In this document: one piece after another, positions 58,396 to 64,000 of the stretch | How the letters are laid out: every line of letters starts with the position of its first letter | Position numbering within the stretch: the stretch's first letter is position 1 | Source of the DNA: Isoetes taiwanensis | Taxonomy: Eukaryota; Streptophyta; Lycopodiopsida; Isoetales; Isoetaceae | Length of the DNA stretch: 64,000 nucleotides | Assembly: GCA_021234155.1 (NCBI GenBank) | Contig: JAJEKV010000030.1 | Coordinates: 7,245,890-7,309,889, forward strand | Direction of reading: 5' to 3' | The notes under the pieces: generated by a model | What the model was told of the DNA's origin: nothing | The model's database searches: none | The model's input: only the letters and a program-made list of their open reading frames with translations | Translations under genes and position numbers: made by a program

Positions 58396-58987
58396 TGCAA
58401 AGAGTTCGTAAAGTTCCCATGCTAGGGTCCCCATGGTGTCATTTGCAAGGCGGCCCTTTGAAAGCTCAAGTTCAAGAAACACATCTCTAGATTCGCCTAT
58501 TACATTAATGCTAGCACAAAGCTTTGTCGAAGATGCATCTGGTAGACTGCAATAAATGAGCATTGATCAATTATTGGTCATTTCAAGAGAAATTCTATTG
58601 TAATAAAAGAAAAAAAAATCCAGACCTACACCCCCAACCGCACTTGCTGGACCACCAAGTTCAACCTTAACTTTGTTTGAAGAAAATCCTTCATGTAGGA
58701 TATGCAAATAGGCTGGAAAATTATCCTGCATGCCTAATGATTCTTTCTACAGAAGACAATGTCAGTGAACAACCAATAATAGAATTCATTGCAACAGTTA
58801 ATTCACCAAAGAGCTTACTATGGAATTTAAAACGTCATAACTAAAGCTTGCATGCCAGGTATTGAAGTGGAAGTCTGACGTAAGAACATGCAGATGACCT
58901 GAAGCAGAGGGATACATAAAAAATAGAAATGGCATCAATGCCGCATTACGAACATGTGGTGATGATGGATCCAGTTGCCCTTGAGCC
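58393..58987 (-). CDS. Three exons of an unrecognised minus-strand gene
   Basis: Exon a, about 58,987-58,819, after a CAATAG acceptor: AQGQLDPSSPHVRNAALMPF, LFFMYPSASGHLHVLTSDFH, FNTWHASFSYDVLNSI, to a GTAAGC donor. Exon b, about 58,749 to 58,628, after CTGTAG: KESLGMQDNFPAYLHILHEG, FSSNKVKVELGGPASAVGG, to a possible GTAGGT donor. Exon c, about 58,547-58,393, after TTGCAG: LPDASSTKLCASINVIGESR, DVFLELELSKGRLANDTMGT, LAWELYELFAAG. Exons a and b join in phase; b and c do not by any junction I can see. So either an exon is missed or the gene is damaged. The family is not recognised. Remaining exons should lie upstream, above 59,000, but none was identified. Confidence 0.5.
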
Positions 58988-59029
58988 CTATTGCACACGT
59001 GCTTGAAATGGGATTGACTCAATCACATT

Positions 59030-60070
59030 GATTGAAGCTTAAAGCATCTGTTATAGTACTAAATGATATGGTTGTCAGTCTAAGTGCCCAACTCAAACAG
59101 CACAAATACACATAGGACAATAGTGCAAATCTTTTATTGTTATAAGATGACATAATACAAACAACCAACATTGACACAATTGGACCATACTAATTGACAC
59201 AATTAGCTGGTGAGAACACTTGCAAAGAACACATTCACAACCATGAAATAATAGTATTTGTCTGCAGTTACCCTGTCTAATTTTGATTTTGATAAATGCC
59301 CTTCCAATTTAGATTGAGAATAGGCATCAGCAAGCATGTTTAATGAGCCAAGATCTACCAACTGGAAATCGTTTGTTCACTTAACATGCATGTCTCCTGC
59401 AAAACCTCAACTTACTCCAGGATTTGAATGTCCATCTTGTGCAGTGCAAGAAAATTCTGTGCCATTAATGCTAGATGGGCCAAAGGAAAGACGAAATTTT
59501 GAAAGGAGTTACTTAAGAAAAGGCACAACCGTGAATCAGGCTGGTTAGAAATTCTCATTGTGCACTAGGTGTTCAATCCATAAGACCAAATGGCAATAAT
59601 AAACCAATATAGCTACAACCAACATGCTGCCTAGTAACATGTGATTCAGAACCTAAAAATCAGAATGCTGACAGATAATGTGCTTCTGCAACTCTTGTTG
59701 GTATGATTACCCTCAATATAGTAGATTGCAACCATGTCCTTAAGCCAAGTACCAATCATCTTCGAAGCCAAATGTCCCTTCTAGGATGATTGACGGTCTG
59801 CAGGAATGCAAACCTACACCCAAACTTATCGTTCACTTCATATTTTAGGATTTTGAACTCTAAGTGCCAACACTCAAGAATATCGACCTTTACACTAGAT
59901 CGGCACTCGGAAGTCTTCGGACTTACATTGATTGATCCCTCCATGCTAATTTTTGCTAGTAGACTCACAATATTCCAAATTGATTCCAAATAGTTCCTCA
60001 CACCTTTCCAATTAGAAATTGAAAGTCATGCAGAGTCCCTTCCCTCCACGAATAAGGAACTGCGGCATGT
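59030..60070. other. Non-coding, nothing recognised
   Basis: Short open stretches on both strands (for example 59,336-59,548) have no recognised family. Further exons of the minus-strand gene at 58.4-59.0 kb would be expected here. Confidence 0.45.
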
Positions 60071-60072
60071 GG

Positions 60073-60150
60073 TAGAAGAATATAATAGAATATCGTCCAC
60101 GGAGACCAATCGACCTATGGGACCCATTCAAAGGTCAAGAGGACATATTT
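60073..60150 (-). repeat. LINE 3'-end remnant
   Basis: AGAATATAATAGAATATCGT, CCACGGAGACCAATCGACCT and ATGGGACCC match, on the same strand, the 3' end of LINE copy 7 near 48,300 (AATAGAATAGAATG then TCCACAGAGACCAATTGACC). Only the tail and under 100 bp of 3' sequence are preserved. Confidence 0.65.
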
Positions 60151-63100
60151 TTCGTGCTTTATGACATGAAAGCTTCATCTTGATGAATAGAGCACATTGT
60201 TTTTTCTTTTTGGGTATAGTGGGGCTTGAGGTGGGATGGTAATAGGTTAAAAAAAAGGTGGCAATAGGTGAAGATGTAGTAGAAAGGTGAAAATGGGTCA
60301 ACTAGGGTAAACAAGGCTAGTAGGTTCACTTCCCAAGGTAATTTGATCATTAGGTTGACCAATTTTGAGTTTGGTCAAAACTTGCCTAGTCATCATTTGA
60401 TGATGTGGAGTGATGTGATGATGTGGAAATTTGGTGCTTAGGTGGCATCATGATGAATGAGACATGAAAGTGGCAATGATGAGTGGACCAAAGTGGCTTT
60501 GGAGGTGATGACATGTATGTCTAGTCATCACGCCAGATGGTGACTAGGCATTTTTGTGCTTTTTTGTGTTTTTTGTGCTTAGCACATATGTTTTTTTTGC
60601 TTTAGCTACTTGGTATGAAGTGTGTGATAATGGAATGGCAAAGCATGAGATGAAAATAATGATATAGAACTTGATGCTAGGCAACTTTTAGGTTTGACAA
60701 CTTCCTTGGAAAATGTGCCCTAGGTAATGGTAGGTCAACTATGAAACAAATGGCTACATATGTGATACATGATGGTATAGGATGTGAAAAGGCAAGGAAG
60801 GTGAAAAAATAGGATAAAGGATGATGGTATGATGAAACAAAAGGCAAATAGAGAGTTATCACAACATGAGAAAGATAAATACCATATCATAGCTTGCCAT
60901 CTTCATGGGGTCTTCCAATCTTCACAAGTGCCTTCAGAGCTAGAGAATGCATTCAATCCTTGGAGTTTGAGTTGTGAACTTGTGTCTTGACTTAAAGTCA
61001 TCCTTTGGGTTCTTCATCAACATCTTTGGTCTTCAAACCTTAGCCTTCAAATCTTTTATATGTTGCCTGCTATAGCCAGGCAACAAGTGTCCACTCTATA
61101 AGCCAGAAAATATAAGAGCAAAAAGGAAAGATTGGCGCTCCAACAAGTCTTAGTGCTATGAGAAAACACAAAAGCCAAAATGATCAATACTTATAACAGA
61201 AGTAGATGTTGTAAAGAAAAAAACTGCCATAAAAGGATCGAAGCCCATTCTGAAGCAGATCACTCAAAGAAGTCTTCAGAGATGTTGAGGGGATCAATGC
61301 CTTTAGTGACCATAGTGAGATAACAATATAGGCAAGAACAAGCCCTGTGGAAAAGTGATTGTGACTGATTTAGTATTAGTTATAGACTTTGATGATAGGA
61401 ATAAGCATTAGGCAAGTTGTATGACAACATGATATTATAAACTCGAATTGCCAAGTTTTCTCATCTAATGCCACACCTGGGCATTTACTTAAGAAAATAG
61501 CGCATGTGGTTATTGACGGTATTACAATATGTCAGCATTTTGAGAACATATTGATTTTTGCAGTCACATCACTAGACAGGACAGACCATTGATGACTCAT
61601 AGATGTGGTTAATGAGGAAGTCTCCAATAAATTTGCAATCCCATATCCAAAAAATGAGCGGGTTAAGAGTTGAACTGATGAATATCTGAATGATTGTCGA
61701 AAAGGCCAAAGTAATTTGTAGTGGCATCCCTGGAAAGAAAACATGCATATATGACTTTTGCAGCAATGGACATCTAAATGATTGTCAAGAAATCTGGGAA
61801 GAAATTTTCCAAAAAGAAAAGACAGTACCTTAAAGTTAGAGGGCCGTCGATTCAGCCCCAATGGCCAATGGCGTCCTGCCATGTGGCAGTAGTTCGTTTT
61901 CTGAATGTGGAGATAAGAGCCGTCGACAATCCCGCCTGACATTCTGCAATCCCCTATGACATTCAACAATCCCCAACAATCTACAATTTCACATGACATT
62001 CTTATCCCCAACAATTGGAGACGACATGAAATCGACGACCTCCGTCACTTCACATTGCACAAATCCATCGGCGTCTTAAATTCTGGTGTATCAGCAGTGC
62101 TCGCGTTGCCACGCACTTCTTCCATGCTAGAACACAAGATGCAGAGGCATTCCTGTATACAACTCTATACTATGATTCTAGAACTGATATGGAGAAGCAT
62201 GGACACATCTCAAAAGAATATGGGGCATGCCTCTTCTTAAGCTTTGTGGCATTAGCTTTTGGGGCCATAGAACTGCAATTCAAAAATAGGCTCTAAAAAT
62301 GCTTGAAAGATTCACACTCTTTATTAGGCCTAAATCACACTAGAAGCCAAACTGAAAAAATGTGAAGGAATAACCAACAGAAATATGCCATGTGGAGTTC
62401 AACCATGCACCCTATATCACATCTAGAGTGCCAAACACCTAGTCAGCCCTTTGGCACCCTTATATTATTGGACGGGAGTTTTTTCCTGTCCCAACTTTCG
62501 GCAGACACCACGTCATCCACATGCTCGTGCAATCCGGTGGGAGATCATGCTCTAAAATTACATGTTCATGCAATCCGGTAGAAGCTTTCTGAAAATTGTT
62601 GGAGTCCAGATAATCCGTTGCAAATAGTTTGAAAATTGTTGAGAAAAATCGGTAGCAGATCTGGGAAAGACAGTGGACTTTTGTGATGGCCTTTCTGCAA
62701 AGTACAACAAAAAAAGTGAAACCGAGAAAAGATGATGGTCTTTTGCCAAAATCGCATCTAAGCTTTTCTATCAAAGCTTTTCCAAATTCGCATCAACGCA
62801 TTTCCATCAGAGCTTTTCAATCTTGGAACTATGATTTCAATCAGATTTTTGGTACATTGATGGGGCTTTTCGCATGCATATGAACAGGAAGCTATTGCAG
62901 CCTAGATTATAGTAGAAATAAACTGATTTTCATGAAGAATATGTCAAGAAATATGTAATATCGAGACCACCATCTTGCTAGACATGCTGAAGCAACGACT
63001 CAGCATCAGCACAATGGTGTTGAGAAAGTGCTGAACTGAACAAAATCAGCACTTTATCATCACTGAGTACCACCTAACTAAGTAACAGCTATTATTAGTA
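60150..63100. other. Long region without a recognised gene
   Basis: AT-rich. 60,340-60,600 is rich in GATGATGTGG and GTGCTTTTTTG-type words. Short open stretches on both strands (61,532-62,014 minus; 61,956-62,240 plus) show no family signature. ATTCTACAATC-like words near 61,930-61,990 repeat locally (CAATCCCC, TGACATTC). Confidence 0.5.
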
Positions 63101-63438
63101 GGCAGTGGGTGAATGGCTAATACTATTCTTATATCATCATTTTGTTTATATCATTGTACTTCAGGTATTGATACACAATATTAAATACAATTCCATTTTG
63201 CCTTTGTTTTGGGAGCTTGCGCTCTCGGATATCAGTGTGCATCCCCTTCTTTCTCTTTCTTGGTGCAACCTTGACAGAATAGAAGAGATTAGAAGGATTA
63301 GAAGCAATTACAAAAGCTTTATCAAGATTCATCATGTTCTGTCACAAATTATTGCCGCTTGTGTAGCAGATAACATGGAAGGCATTTTAAATAATTTAAG
63401 GCTGAGCATAAAGATGGCGATCTCTCATCAAGGAGGAG

Positions 63439-64000
63439 TGTCAAGATGTGACATTCTAGCACAGTATACGGTCCAAGGATGTATACTGTACTGCATCGTC
63501 ACGCGTACACGCCATCCCGATTGATGTGTATGCCTACGTGTAGCTAAGCAAGTAGCACCCTAGGGGGCAACTTGCAAGTGTGTGCACATTTATTCATGTG
63601 CACATTTATCCATGTGTACACATTTATCCATGTGTACACTTTAGGGCCACTTAACTAATAAAGGCAAGTGGGCCACACCCATTTGTCCCACATGCTCAAG
63701 GGAGAAATAGGAAGCCCTAGCCCTAACCCTTAGTCTATATAAGTATAGGAAACCCTAACTTTCCATTTTCGTCCACAGCCTTCTAGAGCTCTGTTTTGCT
63801 TGCTCCAAGAGCCAATCTCGCCTCCCAAAGTCTGTCTGAGCAGCCTAGCTCATCAGTTTCCCTTTCTAGCTTCATCTTCAAGCAGTTTTGCAGCATGGAT
63901 GCATTCAGAGCAGGAGGAGCAAGCCAGGGATCAGGTATTTTGCCAATTCAATAGTCTAATTCGCCTCCCAGACATAGAATAAGTAGGTTTAGCCTATTGA
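63439..64000 (+). mobile_element. LTR of a retrotransposon, running off the window edge
   Basis: TGTCAAGATGTGACATTCTA at 63,439 is preceded by the purine tract AAGGAGGAG, as at the internal/3'-LTR junction of Copia-type elements. Within it a fourfold CACATTTATCCATGTGTA-type repeat (63,575-63,645) is followed by a TATA-like TCTATATAAG at about 63,734 and a leader-like CCCTAAC-rich stretch. No matching LTR lies elsewhere in the window and the end is not seen. The frame just upstream (63,105-63,524) has no clear Pol motif, so the element type is inference. Confidence 0.5.

Noticed and set aside
62460-62774. Minus-strand open stretches in three frames
   Set aside because: Overlapping frames with no recognisable motif; base composition explains them.

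Overview
This is nuclear DNA of a land plant, most likely a seed-free vascular plant such as a fern (inference). Coding genes are split by spliceosomal introns with GT-AG junctions. They include a plant-type phosphofructokinase, an LSM7 gene and a pentatricopeptide-repeat (PPR) gene built almost only of 31-residue S-type repeats, a style common in ferns and lycophytes. The rest is mostly retrotransposon debris. There are no operons, ribosome-binding sites or CRISPR arrays.

Layout. 1-4.3 kb: AT-rich DNA with small tandem duplications and a possible minus-strand gene start. 4.35-4.68 kb: a MITE. 4.7-9.05 kb: a decayed LINE. 9.6-9.9 kb: a single foldback arm. 10.4-10.5 kb: one exon of a hydroxyacid dehydrogenase. 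12.0-14.24 kb: a minus-strand LINE with a SINE inside it. 14.6-20.6 kb: a scrambled Ty3/gypsy element, interrupted at 16,209-18,926 by a young non-autonomous LTR element. 21.4-27.46 kb: a tandem array of a roughly 420-bp repeat with a tRNA-like head, interrupted by a decayed gene and a large foldback element. 27.46-30.26 kb: a decayed multi-exon gene ending in a DNA amino-methyltransferase-like domain; one intron carries eight palindromes spaced 39-41 bp apart. 32.35-34.15 kb: the PPR gene. 35.3-35.9 kb: unrecognised decayed minus-strand exons. 36,559-37,003: a 445-bp TRIM element. 37.8-49.6 kb: at least five LINE copies or fragments and a gypsy fragment. 50.0-53.3 kb: phosphofructokinase, 15 exons. 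54.1-55.26 kb: LSM7 (minus). 55.7-57.6 kb: a PIF/Harbinger transposon with a transposase and a possible Myb-like partner. 58.4-59.0 kb: unrecognised minus-strand exons. 59-63.4 kb: nothing recognised except a LINE tail. 63,439 to the edge: an LTR.

How the genes relate. The host genes (glycolysis, RNA decay/splicing, organelle RNA processing) are unrelated neighbours. The most likely functional ones are LSM7 and phosphofructokinase. The PPR reading frame is open but stops at the first residues of the E domain. The two most unusual items are the methyltransferase-like pseudogene with its phased palindromes and the tRNA-headed satellite beside it. All calls are from reading the sequence; no database search was run.
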